Source of the DNA: Microbacterium sp. A20
GTDB taxonomy: Bacteria > Actinomycetota > Actinomycetes > Actinomycetales > Microbacteriaceae
Reading direction: 5' to 3'
NCBI RefSeq assembly: GCF_004794515.1
Contig: NZ_SSDF01000081.1
Location: forward strand, 1-59,681
Length of the DNA: 59,681 nucleotides
Shown here: positions 7,243 to 15,260 of the stretch, in pieces
How positions within the stretch are numbered: the first letter of the stretch is position 1
How the letters are laid out: every line of letters starts with the position of its first letter
Made by a program: the position numbers and the translations under genes
The notes under the pieces: generated by a model
Told to the model about the DNA's origin: nothing
The model's database searches: none
Seen by the model: the letters and a program-made list of their open reading frames with translations, nothing else

Positions 7243-8934
7243 ATGACGGATGCCGCGGCACAGGGCGCGCACCGCGCCAGGTACCGCCGCATCGTGTCGT
7301 TCGCGGGCCGCGAGTTCCTGAAGATCTGGTGGTTCGAGCTCGTCCTCCCGCGTTTCGGCATGAGCCGGATCTCCGAGCGCACACGAGGGCAGCGGATGCA
7401 GACGTTCGCGCGTCGCTTCCATGCGCTCGCGGTGGAGCTCGGCGGCCTCATGATCAAGGTCGGGCAGTTCATGTCGTCGCGCCTCGACGTGCTGCCGCCC
7501 GAGATCACGAAAGAGCTCGAGGGCCTGCAGGACGAGGTTCCGGCCGTGCCGACCGCGGCCATCCGCGCGCTCGCCGAAGCCGAACTCGGCATCCCGCTCG
7601 AGCGCGCGTACGCGTGGTTCGACGACACCCCGGTCGCGGCGGCATCCCTCGGCCAGGTGCATCGGGCCCGGCTCTCCGAGCTCGACGCCGCCGACACCGG
7701 CCTCGACCAGGTCGTGGTCAAGGTGCAGCGTCCGGGCATCGACGGGATCGTCGCGGTGGACCTCGCCGCACTCCGTCGGGTCGCGCGCTGGCTGACCCGT
7801 GTGCGCATCGTCGCCGATCGTGTCGACGCCCCCGCGCTCGTGGAGGAGTTCGCCGCGACCAGCCTCGAGGAGATCGACTACCTGCACGAGGCCGCGAGCG
7901 CCGAGCGGTTCCGCGAGAACTTCGCCGATGACCCGCGCGTGGCCGCTCCGGAGATCGTGTGGGAGCGGTCGACTCGCCGCGTGCTCACCCTCTCCGACGT
8001 CACCGCGATCAAGATCAACGACACGGATGCGCTGCGTGCCGCCGGCATCGACCCGTCCGAGGTGGCCGCCGTATTCGCCGAGGTCATGTTCGACCAGGTG
8101 TTCACGCACAGCTTCGTGCACGCCGACCCGCACCCCGGCAACATCTTCGTGACGCCCGTCGCCTCGGTGCCCGGGGGATTCCAGCTCACGTTCATCGACT
8201 TCGGGATGATGGCCGAGGTGCCGGACAGCCTCCGCGATGGGCTGCGCACCCTCCTCATCGCGGTCGCCGGGCGCGACAGCCGCGGTCTCGTCGCCGCCGC
8301 GCAGGAGATCGGTGTGCTGCTCCCTTCGGCCGACACCAATGAGCTCGAACGAGCCCTGACCGCGCTGTTCGCCCGCTTCGGCGGCATGGGATTCGCCGAG
8401 CTGAGCAAGGTCGATCCGCGGGAGTTCCGCGACTTCGCCGAGGAGTTCGGCGACATGGTGCGCTCGCTCCCGCTGCAGCTGCCCGAGAACATGCTCCTGC
8501 TCATCCGCGCGGTCTCGCTGACGTCGGGCATGTGCAGCGGACTCGATCCGGCGTTCAACGTGTGGGATGCCGCCGAGCCCTACGCCGGCCGGCTGCTGCG
8601 CGACGAGAGCGGCAACATCGTGCAGGCCTTCGCGACGCAGGCGATGGACACGATGAGCACCACCTGGCAGCTGCCCGGACGCATCGACCGGATCATCACC
8701 CGCATCGACGACGGCAATGTGTCGTTCGACACCTCGCGTCTGGAGCGGCGCCTCGACCGTCTCGAGGGCATCGCGCGCCGCATCGCCTCGGGCGTGCTGT
8801 TCGCGGCGATGCTCGTCGGCGGGGCACTGCTCGTCCCCTCGCTGCCGCCGCTGGGCATCACCCTGATCTGCGTCTCGGCCCTGCCGCTGCTGCACTCCGT
8901 GTTCGCCGGCGTCGGTCGCCGCGGCCCGCGCTAG
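7243..8934 (+). CDS. ABC1/UbiB (AarF) family atypical kinase
   Basis: A 563-residue protein-kinase-like ATPase. The family-specific KVGQ motif is at 72-75. The Ala-rich AAASLGQVHRA nucleotide loop, the KVQRPGI lysine and the ExD-type SLEEIDYLHE segment follow. HADPHPGN is at 293-300 and the metal-binding D of DFGM at 319. Two hydrophobic helices at the extreme C-terminus (VLFAAMLVGGALLVP, ITLICVSALPLL) anchor it in the membrane. Family knowledge: UbiB/ABC1 proteins support isoprenoid quinone or lipid homeostasis; this organism would use menaquinone. ATG 7243 has AGAGGA 8 nt upstream. It is probably co-transcribed with PadR. Confidence 0.88.
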   Translation: MTDAAAQGAHRARYRRIVSFAGREFLKIWWFELVLPRFGMSRISERTRGQRMQTFARRFHALAVELGGLMIKVGQFMSSRLDVLPPEITKELEGLQDEVPAVPTAAIRALAEAELGIPLERAYAWFDDTPVAAASLGQVHRARLSELDAADTGLDQVVVKVQRPGIDGIVAVDLAALRRVARWLTRVRIVADRVDAPALVEEFAATSLEEIDYLHEAASAERFRENFADDPRVAAPEIVWERSTRRVLTLSDVTAIKINDTDALRAAGIDPSEVAAVFAEVMFDQVFTHSFVHADPHPGNIFVTPVASVPGGFQLTFIDFGMMAEVPDSLRDGLRTLLIAVAGRDSRGLVAAAQEIGVLLPSADTNELERALTALFARFGGMGFAELSKVDPREFRDFAEEFGDMVRSLPLQLPENMLLLIRAVSLTSGMCSGLDPAFNVWDAAEPYAGRLLRDESGNIVQAFATQAMDTMSTTWQLPGRIDRIITRIDDGNVSFDTSRLERRLDRLEGIARRIASGVLFAAMLVGGALLVPSLPPLGITLICVSALPLLHSVFAGVGRRGPR

Positions 8935-8937
8935 TCG

Positions 8938-9064
8938 CGGCACGCCCGGGCGGGAAGCGTCGCCGCTGGATTCCGGCCGTGGGATCAGGCGATCGCGCGG
9001 CATCAGGCAGTTTGCGACAGAAACCGCCTGATTCCGCGTGACGGCCTGATCCGGCACGCCCGGG
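8938..9064. repeat. intergenic palindromic element A1 bounded by 13-bp direct repeats
   Basis: GGATCAGGC (8982-8990) pairs with GCCTGATCC (9044-9052). Inside it ATCAGGCAGTTT (9002-9013) pairs with AAACCGCCTGAT (9021-9032) with one G-T. The element is bracketed by direct repeats CGGCACGCCCGGG at 8938-8950 and 9052-9064. It fills the gap between the UbiB-like gene and the BCCT gene and resembles element A2 on the other side of BCCT. Confidence 0.7.
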
Positions 9065-9139
9065 AAACGCGGCATCCACACGGGTGGCCTCGGTTTTCGC
9101 ACCCACGCATCGGTATATCGCGTGACAGGATGGTGTGCC

Positions 9140-11140
9140 ATGGAGACCCCTGACGAGAAGCTGCCCGCACGCTCCGCAGGAAGCACCCCCCAGCGCCCGC
9201 GTACGGATGCCGTCGGCACGGGCGTGAACCGCCTCCCGGCCAAGGCCACCGAGGCCGCCAAGAAGATCGTCCGCGACATCGCCGCCGTCCCGCCGCGCAG
9301 CGTGCACCCGGCCCTCGTGCCCGGCGTCTCGGTCGAGGAGACCGGCCGCACCTACCGCACCGACCCGCTCGTGTTCGGCGTCGCGGTCGCCCTCACCGTG
9401 GCCTTCATCGCCTGGGGTGTCTTCGCCGGCGACAACCTCTCCGGCACCACCACGGCCGTGCTCGGCTGGGTGGTGGAGTACTTCGGGTTCTTCTTCACGA
9501 CCATCGCCACGGTCATCCTCGTGTTCATGCTGTTCGTCGGTTTCAGCCGCTACGGGCGCATCCCTCTCGGCCGCGACGACGAAGAGCCCGAGTACTCGAT
9601 GTTCTCGTGGATCTCGATGCTGTTCGCCGCCGGCATGGGCATCGGCCTGGTGTTCTGGGGTGCGGCCGAGCCGCTGACCTTCTTCGAGAACCCGCCGCCG
9701 GGAACCGTCGAGGCGAACACCCTCGATGCGATGCACACGGCGCAGACCCAGGTGCTGTACCACTGGGGTCCGCAGGCCTGGGCGTTCTACGCACTCGTCG
9801 GCGGCGCCATCGCCTACGGCGCCTACCGCCGCGGACGCACCCCGCTCATCTCCTCGATCTTCGCCCCTCTGCTTGGTGAGGGCCGCACGACCGGACCCCT
9901 CGGCCGCACGATCGACATCTTCTCGATCATCGTCACGCTGTTCGGAACCGCGGCATCCCTGGGCCTCGGCGCCCTGCAGATCGGGCACGGCGTCGAGATC
10001 GTCAGCGGCGCCGGTCCGCTCGGCAACGGCATCCTCATCGCGGTCATCGCCGTGCTCACCGCGTGCTTCATCGCCTCGGCGGTCTCGGGCGTCTCCAAGG
10101 GCATCCGGGCGCTGTCGAACATCAACGCCGTCGTCGCCCTGCTGCTGGCGTTCTTCGTGTTCTTCGTCGGACCGACGCTGCTCATCCTCAACGTGATCCC
10201 GTCGGTCGCCGTGCAGTTCATCGGGGACCTGCCGCAGATGATCGGCCGCTCGGCGTCGCAGGGCGAGGCGGCGCAGACGTTCCTGTCGAGCTGGACGATC
10301 TTCTACTGGGCGTGGTGGATCTCGTGGTCGCCGTTCGTCGGCATGTTCATCGCGAAGATCTCGCGCGGCCGGAGCCTGCGCCAGTTCGTGTCCGTGGTCA
10401 TCGTGGTGCCCTCGGTCATCTCGCTCATCTGGTTCGCGATCTTCGGCACCACGGCGATCCAGCAGCAGATGGACGGTGCGAACCTCGCCGTCGACCCGCC
10501 GGAGGAAGTGCTGTTCGGCGTGCTCGCGAACCTGCCGTTCGGACTCATCACGAGCATCGTGCTCATCCTGCTGATCGCGATCTTCTTCGTCACCGGCGCG
10601 GATTCCGCCTCCCTCGTGATGGGCACCCTCTCGCAGCAGGGTCGCCCGGAGCCCGCACGTTGGGTCGCGGTCGTCTGGGGCGTGCTGGTCGGTGTGATCG
10701 CGGCCGTGCTGCTCGTCACCGGCGAGGAGGGGAGCGGCCTCAAGTCGCTGCAGAACGTGACGATCATCGCCGCGCTGCCGTTCGCGATCATCATGGGGTT
10801 CATGATGATCGCGTTCATGAAGGATCTGCGGCGGGATCCGCTGATCCTGCGCGACCGCTACGCCCGGGCCGCCGTGCGCCACAGCGTCATGTCGGGACTC
10901 GAGGAATACGGCGACGACTTCGCGCTCGTGCCCGTCGAGTACGACCACTCCGAGGACGACCTTGCCTGGATCGACGAGTCGACCGTCGACGACAGCCTCG
11001 CCGAGGTCTACGAGGCAGCCACCGAGGCGATCGACATCATCCCGCCGGCTCAGGTGGATGCCGTGGTCGACGCGGCGGCGACGGTGGATGCAGCGCCGGA
11101 TGCAGCGGCGGATGAGCCGGAGCGGCCCCGCGCGGACTGA
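9140..11140 (+). CDS. BCCT-family betaine/carnitine/choline transporter
   Basis: A 666-residue secondary transporter for compatible solutes, driven by Na+ or H+. Twelve membrane helices span about residues 75-575. Family hallmarks are the glycine-rich GMGIGLVFWGAAEPL segment, FGTAASLGLGALQI, and the signature FYWAWWISWSPFVGMFIAKI with the Trp cluster of the substrate box. The N-terminus has a 60-residue cytosolic extension. The C-terminus carries an unusually long acidic, Ala/Asp-rich tail (about residues 590-666), whereas BetP-type osmosensing tails are basic. ATG 9140 follows AGGATGG by 7 nt. Palindromic elements flank it on both sides. Substrate (glycine betaine or proline) is inferred from family only. 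Confidence 0.92.
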   Translation: METPDEKLPARSAGSTPQRPRTDAVGTGVNRLPAKATEAAKKIVRDIAAVPPRSVHPALVPGVSVEETGRTYRTDPLVFGVAVALTVAFIAWGVFAGDNLSGTTTAVLGWVVEYFGFFFTTIATVILVFMLFVGFSRYGRIPLGRDDEEPEYSMFSWISMLFAAGMGIGLVFWGAAEPLTFFENPPPGTVEANTLDAMHTAQTQVLYHWGPQAWAFYALVGGAIAYGAYRRGRTPLISSIFAPLLGEGRTTGPLGRTIDIFSIIVTLFGTAASLGLGALQIGHGVEIVSGAGPLGNGILIAVIAVLTACFIASAVSGVSKGIRALSNINAVVALLLAFFVFFVGPTLLILNVIPSVAVQFIGDLPQMIGRSASQGEAAQTFLSSWTIFYWAWWISWSPFVGMFIAKISRGRSLRQFVSVVIVVPSVISLIWFAIFGTTAIQQQMDGANLAVDPPEEVLFGVLANLPFGLITSIVLILLIAIFFVTGADSASLVMGTLSQQGRPEPARWVAVVWGVLVGVIAAVLLVTGEEGSGLKSLQNVTIIAALPFAIIMGFMMIAFMKDLRRDPLILRDRYARAAVRHSVMSGLEEYGDDFALVPVEYDHSEDDLAWIDESTVDDSLAEVYEAATEAIDIIPPAQVDAVVDAAATVDAAPDAAADEPERPRAD

Positions 11141-11161
11141 TCCGCTCGCGAGGCGCGCGTG

Positions 11162-11232
11162 AGATCAGGCGATCCTGCGAGAACAGGCGGATTCATCGCG
11201 GATTGGCCTGAATCGGCGGGATCGCCTGATCT
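11162..11232. repeat. intergenic palindromic element A2
   Basis: AGATCAGGCGATCC (11162-11175) is perfectly complementary to GGATCGCCTGATCT (11219-11232). An inner CAGGC...GCCTG pair shares the ATCAGGC core with element A1. It lies between the convergent BCCT and SDR genes and may also terminate both. Confidence 0.75.
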
Positions 11233-11272
11233 GGCGAAGGTCTGCGCCCGCGGGAGTCGTGATTCCCCGGCG

Positions 11273-12832
11273 CTAGGAGTTCTCAGCCGTGCGGGTGATG
11301 CGCGATGCCATGCTGGCGAAGATCAGTCCGTGGAAGGGCAGCACGGCGAGCCAGTACAGGCGTCCGGTGAGCCCGCGCGGGAAGAAGATCGCCCGCTGCT
11401 CGTAGCGCGCGCCCGCGGCTTCGGGGAGTGCGCGCAGCTCGAGCCAGGCCTCACCGGGCACCTTCATCTCGGCGCGGAGGCGCAGCAGCCCACCGCTCGC
11501 CGGCGAGGACTCGGTCGCAGCTCCCGGCTCTTCGACCGCTTCGACGCGCCAGAAGTCGATCGCGTCGCCCACGCGGGCGACGGTCTGGCTGCGGCGACCC
11601 CGTCGCAGTCCCACGCCGCCGACCACGCGGTCCATCAGCCCGCGCACCGCCCACAGGAACCGTGACGAGTACCACCCGTTCGTGCCGCCGATGCCCAGGA
11701 TCACCGGCCACAGCCGGTCGACGGATGCCGAGGTGACGAGCGTGCGGGCGTCGGTGAAGACGGTGCGACCCGCCCAGTCCGGGTCGCTCGGCAGCGGATC
11801 GCTGGGAGCGCCCGAGACCTCGGAATCCTGCCAGCTGGTCTCGATCGCGTCGGCGTCGACCCGGCCGAGCGCCAGGTCGACGGCTCGCCGATACGGCGTC
11901 AGGCCGCCCTCCGGCTGCGGGATCAGCTCGTCGACCGCGTGGTCCTTCATGATGCACTCGTTCTGCAGCGAAGCGACGAGTGGCCGAGCGATCGAGCGCG
12001 GCACGGGCGTCACGAGGTTCACCCAGTGCGAGGCGAGCCCCGGCGTGAGCACCGGCAGCGCGGCGATGGCCCGCTGGGGGAGACCGGCCTCGACCGCATA
12101 GCCGTTCATCATCTGTCCGTAGCGCAGCACGTCGGGCCCGCCGATGTCGACCGCGCGGTTCACGTCGGCGTCGACCCGGGCCGCGCCGAGCAGATAGTGC
12201 AGCACGTCGCGCACGGCGATCGGCTGGATGCGGTTGCGCACCCACTTCGGCGCCGGCATGTACGGCAGCACATCGGTGAGGTGGCGGATCATCTCGAACG
12301 AGGCCGACCCCGACCCGATCACGACGCCCGCCTGCAGCACGAGCGTCGGCACGCCGGACTGCACGAAGATCTCGCCCACGCGCACGCGGGACCGCAGATG
12401 GGGTGACAGCTTCACGTCATCCGGATGCAGCCCGCCGAGGTACACGATGCGCCGCACACCCGCGCGAGCCGCGGCCTCGGCCACCGTCGTCGCCGCGCGC
12501 TCGTCGCTCTCCTCGAAGCCCTTGCCGGCGGTCATCGAGTGGATCAGGTAGTACACGACGTCGACGTCGTCCATGGCTGCGGCCACGGCATCCGCATCGT
12601 CGGCCGATCCCTCGACGATCTCGCAGTCGGGACCCCAGGGGAACGACGCCGCGCGGGCGGCGTCGCGCGCCAGCACTCGCACCCGGTAGCCGGCGTTCAG
12701 CAGCCGCGGGGTCAGTCGCCCGCCGACATATCCAGTCGCGCCCAGCACGAGCGCGCGCGGCGCCGATCCGTCGTCGCGGGGGACGGCGCGCAGCGCCTCT
12801 TCGCGGCCGGTGGGCTGGGTGAGTTGAGCCAT
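11273..12832 (-). CDS. SDR-type NAD(P)-binding protein with C-terminal DUF2867
   Basis: A 519-residue two-domain protein. Residues about 25-330 are an atypical extended SDR of the NmrA/epimerase type with the dinucleotide motif LGATGYVGG, and a YLIHSM/YLGG core in place of the classical YxxxK. Residues about 340-519 match DUF2867, ending in a hydrophobic GRLYWLAVLPFHGLIFASM helix that probably touches the membrane. The substrate is unknown. A -10-like TACTCT ends 6 nt before ATG 12832, so the message is probably leaderless. The gene diverges from an MFS transporter with only 98 bp between. Confidence 0.85.
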   Translation of the reverse strand: MAQLTQPTGREEALRAVPRDDGSAPRALVLGATGYVGGRLTPRLLNAGYRVRVLARDAARAASFPWGPDCEIVEGSADDADAVAAAMDDVDVVYYLIHSMTAGKGFEESDERAATTVAEAAARAGVRRIVYLGGLHPDDVKLSPHLRSRVRVGEIFVQSGVPTLVLQAGVVIGSGSASFEMIRHLTDVLPYMPAPKWVRNRIQPIAVRDVLHYLLGAARVDADVNRAVDIGGPDVLRYGQMMNGYAVEAGLPQRAIAALPVLTPGLASHWVNLVTPVPRSIARPLVASLQNECIMKDHAVDELIPQPEGGLTPYRRAVDLALGRVDADAIETSWQDSEVSGAPSDPLPSDPDWAGRTVFTDARTLVTSASVDRLWPVILGIGGTNGWYSSRFLWAVRGLMDRVVGGVGLRRGRRSQTVARVGDAIDFWRVEAVEEPGAATESSPASGGLLRLRAEMKVPGEAWLELRALPEAAGARYEQRAIFFPRGLTGRLYWLAVLPFHGLIFASMASRITRTAENS

Positions 12833-12838
12833 GGGTCG

Positions 12839-12844
12839 AGAGTA
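12839..12844 (-). promoter_or_regulatory. -10 box of a leaderless transcript
   Basis: TACTCT on the minus strand ends 6 nt before ATG 12832, so transcription should begin at or next to the start codon. No ribosome site is present. Confidence 0.5.
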
Positions 12845-12917
12845 CGACCGACACGGGGTGATGGGGACGGGGTTGTGGCGAGGAGCGCGGGCGGATATGG
12901 AGTGCGCGCCGTGCCAT

Positions 12918-12923
12918 TACGAT
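12918..12923 (+). promoter_or_regulatory. -10 box of a leaderless transcript
   Basis: TACGAT ends 7 nt before ATG 12931 and there is no ribosome-binding site, so the MFS mRNA should start at its ATG. A perfect 14-bp palindrome, TCGAATCGATTCGA (12941-12954), lies in the first codons and could be an operator at about +11 to +24. Confidence 0.5.
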
Positions 12924-12930
12924 CGTAGAC

Positions 12931-14154
12931 ATGGCTTCAATCGAATCGATTCGACGAACGGCTCCGGACCGGGCGTCCCGGCGCGCGCGTATCGCCGTCT
13001 CCGCCCTGTTCCTGACCAACGGGGCGCTGTTCGCGAACATCCTGCCCCGCTACCCGGAGATCAAGGCCGGGCTCGGGCTCGACAACCTCGGCTACGGCTT
13101 CGCGATCGCCGCCTTCCCCGCGGGAGCCATCGCCGCCGGCCTTCTCGCGGCCGTGCTCATCCGTCGGTTCGGCTCGGCGCGCATCGCCGTGATCGGCACC
13201 GTGCTCACGAGCATCGGCCTGCTGTCGGCCGCGCTCGCGCCCTCGGGCGTGCTGTTCGCTGTGGCGCTGTTCCTCGGCGGAGCATCCGACGCGATCACGG
13301 ATGTCGCCCAGAACGCGCACGGCCTCCGCGTGCAGCGGCGCTACGGGCGGTCGATCATCAACGGCTTCCATGCGATCTGGTCGATCGGCGCCGTGATCGG
13401 CGGGGCGATGGCTGCCGTCGCGATCGCCCTGCAGCTGCCCCTGGGCGTGCACCTCGGCATCTCGACCGCCGTGTTCGCGACCGTCGCCCTCGTGGCCCTG
13501 CGGTTCTGCCTCCCCGGCCGCGACGACGAGTCCGAGCCGGATGCCGCCGCCGAGCCGACTGAGGTGACGGGGGCGCTGCGTCGTCACGTGACCCCGCGCA
13601 CCGTGATCGCGATCATCGCGCTCACCCTCATCGCGATGGCCGGAGCCGTCGCCGAAGATGCGGGCAACTCCTGGGCGACCCTGTACCTCGCCGACTCGCT
13701 GGGGGCCGCCGCGGCGATCGCCCCGCTCGGCTTCATCGCCCTGGTCGGCGCGCAGTTCATCGGACGGATGCTCGGCGACCCGCTCACAGACCGGTTCGGA
13801 CAGCGCTGGGTCGCACGGGTGGGCGGCATCATCGCGGCGGTGGGCATGACGCTCGCGCTCGCCTTCCCGACCGTTCCGGGCACGATCCTCGGATTCGCGG
13901 CGGTCGGCTTCGGCATCGCGACCCTCATCCCCGCGGCGATGCATGCCGCCGACGAGCTGCCGGGGCTGCGGGCGGGCGTCGGACTCACGGTCGTGTCGTG
14001 GCTGCTGCGCCTCGGGTTCCTGCTGTCGCCGCCGTTCGTCGGGTACATCGCCGAGACCCAGAGCCTGCGCGCCGGGCTGCTCGTCGCCCCGGTCGCCGCC
14101 CTCGTCGCCGTGCTGCTCGCCGGGTTCCTGGAGAAGCGCCGCCCGCGGGACTAG
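12931..14154 (+). CDS. MFS transporter
   Basis: A 407-residue major facilitator with 12 predicted helices. A basic loop (LLAAVLIRRFGSARIAVI) at the position of the family motif A follows helix 2. The first helix (RIAVSALFLTNGALFANILP) and the early RYPEIKAGLGLDNLGYG loop resemble the subgroup of putative sugar or drug MFS proteins related to YbjJ. Substrate unknown. Expression is probably leaderless. It diverges from the SDR-DUF2867 gene. Confidence 0.85.
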   Translation: MASIESIRRTAPDRASRRARIAVSALFLTNGALFANILPRYPEIKAGLGLDNLGYGFAIAAFPAGAIAAGLLAAVLIRRFGSARIAVIGTVLTSIGLLSAALAPSGVLFAVALFLGGASDAITDVAQNAHGLRVQRRYGRSIINGFHAIWSIGAVIGGAMAAVAIALQLPLGVHLGISTAVFATVALVALRFCLPGRDDESEPDAAAEPTEVTGALRRHVTPRTVIAIIALTLIAMAGAVAEDAGNSWATLYLADSLGAAAAIAPLGFIALVGAQFIGRMLGDPLTDRFGQRWVARVGGIIAAVGMTLALAFPTVPGTILGFAAVGFGIATLIPAAMHAADELPGLRAGVGLTVVSWLLRLGFLLSPPFVGYIAETQSLRAGLLVAPVAALVAVLLAGFLEKRRPRD

Positions 14155-14159
14155 CCGCC

Positions 14160-14280
14160 GGCATCCGTCCCGTCCCGGCTTGTCCCGTCCCGGCGTCCGC
14201 CCGTCCTGTCCTGTCCCGGCATCCGGCATCCGGCATCCGCCCGTCCCGTCCTGTCCCGGTACAGATGTCGGACGGATGCA
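14160..14280. repeat. degenerate short tandem repeats
   Basis: A low-complexity tract built from GTCCCG/GTCCTG units plus a triple GGCATCC (14219-14238). There is no regular period and no open frame with gene-like composition. It occupies the first half of the 306-bp gap after the MFS gene. Confidence 0.5.
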
Positions 14281-14282
14281 CG

Positions 14283-14318
14283 GATGCAGGACGGATCTGC
14301 GGCGTTTCGTCCTGCATC
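14283..14318. terminator. hairpin downstream of the MFS gene
   Basis: GATGCAGGACG (14283-14293) pairs perfectly with CGTCCTGCATC (14308-14318) across a 14-nt loop. It could terminate MFS transcription before the next promoter. Confidence 0.45.
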
Positions 14319-14368
14319 TGCGAAATCTCCCGACAAGTGGACGGATGCCGAGACGGATGCCGCACATC

Positions 14369-14419
14369 TGCAACCCGGGGGTTGCGTCACGCTGACCAGT
14401 GTGCAACTCTGGAGTTGCA
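14369..14419. promoter_or_regulatory. paired palindromic operators of the SRPBCC-ArsR operon
   Basis: GCAACCC-GG-GGGTTGC (14370-14385) and TGCAACTC-TG-GAGTTGCA (14402-14419, perfect 8-bp arms) share the TGCAAC...GTTGC pattern and lie 16 bp apart. They stand 42 bp before the SRPBCC start. The ArsR-type protein encoded second in the operon is the likely ligand. Confidence 0.7.
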
Positions 14420-14460
14420 GTTGGTCGACCGGCCAGCGCGAAACCCGGAAAGGACCCATC

Positions 14461-14943
14461 ATGGTGAACATGACCCACAACGAGGCATCCGTCGTCGACG
14501 AGGAGACCTTCTCGATCCGGCGCAGCATCCAGATCGCGGCACCCGTCGAGAAGGTGTGGCGAGCGGTGGCCGAGCCCGAGCACGTCTCCCGCTGGTTCGG
14601 GCGCACCGTGCTCGACGGCACCGGTGTCGGGGCGACCGGCACGATGACGTTCCCGGACTACGACGTGATCCCGCTGCGGGTCGAGGAGTACGACGAGCCG
14701 CGGCGCATCAGCTACCGCTGGAACAACGACGACGCCCTCGGCAAGCTCCCGGATGCGATCGATGAGGCGACCTCGACCGTCTTCACCTTCACGCTCGAAG
14801 AGGCCGACGGCGGCACCAGGCTCACGGTCGTCGAGAGCGGCTTCGAGCGCACGTCCGACCCGCGTGCCAACCTCGAGTCGCACCGCACAGGCTGGGACCT
14901 GGAGCTCGACAAGATGGTCGCTCTGGTGGAAGGCGAAGCGTGA
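14461..14943 (+). CDS. SRPBCC (AHSA1-like) domain protein
   Basis: A 160-residue START/Bet v1-like fold protein: RRSIQIAAPVEKVWRAVAEP at the start, EHVSRWFGRT, and a C-terminal long helix with GWDLELDKMVALV. The family binds small hydrophobic ligands; no enzymatic residues can be assigned. ATG 14461 is preceded by GGAAAGGA. It overlaps the ArsR-type regulator by 4 bp, the standard pairing in which the HTH protein controls its SRPBCC partner. Confidence 0.88.
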   Translation: MVNMTHNEASVVDEETFSIRRSIQIAAPVEKVWRAVAEPEHVSRWFGRTVLDGTGVGATGTMTFPDYDVIPLRVEEYDEPRRISYRWNNDDALGKLPDAIDEATSTVFTFTLEEADGGTRLTVVESGFERTSDPRANLESHRTGWDLELDKMVALVEGEA

Positions 14944-15257
14944 CCACAGAGACCCTGCTGCCCATGTTCGCGGCGCTCGCGGACGAGACGCGCTGGAGCA
15001 TCCTGACGGCTCTCGGTGAGGGGGATGCTTCGGCATCCGCCCTCGCCGGGCGCCTTCCGGTGTCGCGACAGGCCATCGCGAAGCACCTCGCCGTGCTGCA
15101 GGAGGTCGGCCTGGTCGAACCCGTGCGTGTCGGTCGGGAAGTGCGCTTCCGGGTCGTCGGCGCCGAGCTCTCCGCCACCGCGACGAAGCTCGACGTGATC
15201 GGGCGCGAGTGGGACCGCCGCCTCGCCGCGATCAAGGAGATCGCGGAAGGCCTGTAG
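14940..15257 (+). CDS. ArsR-type winged-helix regulator
   Basis: A 105-residue winged helix: MFAALADETRWSILTALGEG, ASASALAGRLPVSRQAIAKH, LAVLQEVGLVEPVRVGREVR. The metal-binding Cys motif of true ArsR/SmtB sensors is absent, so it is one of the non-metal ArsR proteins paired with SRPBCC partners. The start GTG 14940 overlaps the SRPBCC stop (GTGA). Likely autoregulator through the two palindromes at 14369-14419. Confidence 0.88.
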   Translation: MTTETLLPMFAALADETRWSILTALGEGDASASALAGRLPVSRQAIAKHLAVLQEVGLVEPVRVGREVRFRVVGAELSATATKLDVIGREWDRRLAAIKEIAEGL

Positions 15258-15260
15258 GCC

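Noticed and set aside
8938..9064. Full insertion sequence around element A1
   Set aside because: Only about 100 bp with no open frame; a small palindromic element is the most that can be claimed.
14160..14280. Possible CRISPR-like or VNTR array
   Set aside because: Units are irregular, without conserved repeat length or unique spacers, and no cas gene is nearby.
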